From the NCBI GenBank assembly GCA_029933755.1, contig JAOZNO010000206.1, positions 1 through 6,736 on the forward strand: 6,736 bases of DNA, read 5' to 3'. The DNA comes from Bacteroidales bacterium. GTDB taxonomy: Bacteria > Bacteroidota > Bacteroidia > Bacteroidales > NBLH01. A program made the position numbers and the translations under genes. Positions 6,380 to 6,736 of the stretch are shown here, piece after piece (position 1 is the stretch's first letter; each line of letters begins with the position of its first letter). The notes under the pieces are model-generated. The model was not told the origin of the DNA. It saw only the letters and a program-made list of their open reading frames with translations, and ran no database searches.

Positions 6380-6535
6380 AACTAGTATCAAGTCAAGCAT
6401 ATTTCGGGTAACATATTAAACTTTTAAGCGGATAAAAACCGCTAAAAAGTACGTTGAAGCCAACCTTTTAGCGATTAGAATCGCTTAAAGGTTAAGTCTA
6501 TTACTCAAATTTTGACACTTGACTTGACACTAGCT
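6380..6535. repeat. R3: mirror-symmetric two-hairpin repeat downstream of ccoI
   Basis: The ends are imperfect inverted repeats: 6380-6398 (AACTAGTATCAAGTCAAGC) against the complement of 6517-6535, 16 of 19 matching, with all three differences transitions. Hairpin 1 is 6421-6431 with 6439-6449, with an A6426-A6444 mismatch. Hairpin 2 is 6462-6476 with 6479-6493, with a T6469-T6486 mismatch. The spacer 6399-6420 aligns with the complement of the opposite spacer at 14 of 22 positions. The left stem arm matches its mirror counterpart at 9 of 11. The whole unit is therefore a 156-bp dyad of two diverged halves. Its right end is identical to the end of R1. It lies 5 nt after the ccoI stop and could help end that transcript, but it lacks a clear T run. 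Confidence 0.8.
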
Positions 6536-6736
6536 ATCCGTTATTGTAAATGGATTAATCTCTATTTACAATATAGACTAATTATCACAAAGCATAACGT
6601 CAACTCACCTACGGCAAACGCATGAAGAAATTATTCATAATAAATTTAATAAAATATTTTCAATTTGCAAAAAACAATAATTTTAATGGCTTTAGTTTAG
6701 ATATTCTGGGATATTTTTAATATCCGTATTGCTTAT
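6536..6736. other. AT-rich stretch without a recognisable gene
   Basis: Two weak hairpins are visible: 6542-6551 with 6564-6573 (10 bp, 12-nt loop) and 6709-6715 with 6719-6725 (7 bp, 3-nt loop). Neither has the base composition of a strong terminator. The only forward frame with an ATG, at 6622-6720, is 32 codons of low-complexity K/N/F/L residues and is not called. No ccoS-like frame is present. Confidence 0.5.

Noticed and set aside
6..6624. GGCAAACGTATG at 6-17 resembling GGCAAACGCATG at 6613-6624
   Set aside because: A 12-base match with one difference is expected several times by chance in a window of this size, and the flanks do not align convincingly.
6622..6720. 32-codon forward frame near the right edge
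   Set aside because: Low-complexity K/N/F/L content in AT-rich DNA, no promoter, and no resemblance to ccoS or any small protein I know.

Overview
The window is AT-rich (about one-third G+C by eye). It carries five genes, all on the + strand, that fit an assembly and electron-donor module for a cbb3-type (high-affinity, microaerobic) cytochrome c oxidase. The organism is most likely a member of the Bacteroidota. The reasons are AT-rich leaders without Shine-Dalgarno sequences, a TAnnTTTG promoter-like box upstream of ccoH, a cytochrome c predicted to be a lipoprotein, and Bacteroidota-like CcoG, CcoH and CcoI proteins. The genus cannot be determined from this sequence.

Layout. Bases 1-376 hold no convincing gene, only the right half of a hairpin repeat (R1, about 23-94) and a possible FNR/CRP-like box. 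Next come ccoG (377-1783), a 368-bp gap filled by an elaborate nested inverted repeat (R2, 1822-2098), and a candidate promoter at its right edge. ccoH (2152-2598) and a TauE/SafE (UreH-like) membrane protein gene (2603-3331) are 4 nt apart. A mono-haem cytochrome c lipoprotein gene (3385-3882) follows and ends at an intrinsic terminator (3906-3939). The CcoI-type copper P-type ATPase gene (start at 3990, end 6374) is followed by a third repeat (R3, 6380-6535) and about 200 bp without a gene.

How the genes work together (family knowledge plus inference). The CcoI-type ATPase and the TauE/SafE-like protein handle copper for the binuclear centre of the oxidase. CcoG is a membrane Fe-S protein linked to copper reduction during assembly. 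CcoH stabilises the assembling complex. The lipoprotein cytochrome c is a plausible periplasmic electron carrier to the oxidase. The catalytic genes ccoN, ccoO and ccoP, and ccoS, are not in the window.

The most unusual content is non-coding. R2 and R3 are each a large dyad made of two diverged mirror halves, and each half carries its own internal hairpin. Between mirror halves the hairpin stems differ mostly or only by transitions, yet each hairpin keeps its own pairing. That pattern is expected if stem structure is under selection. R1 shares a perfect 19-bp end with R3, so the gene cluster lies between two copies of the same family.
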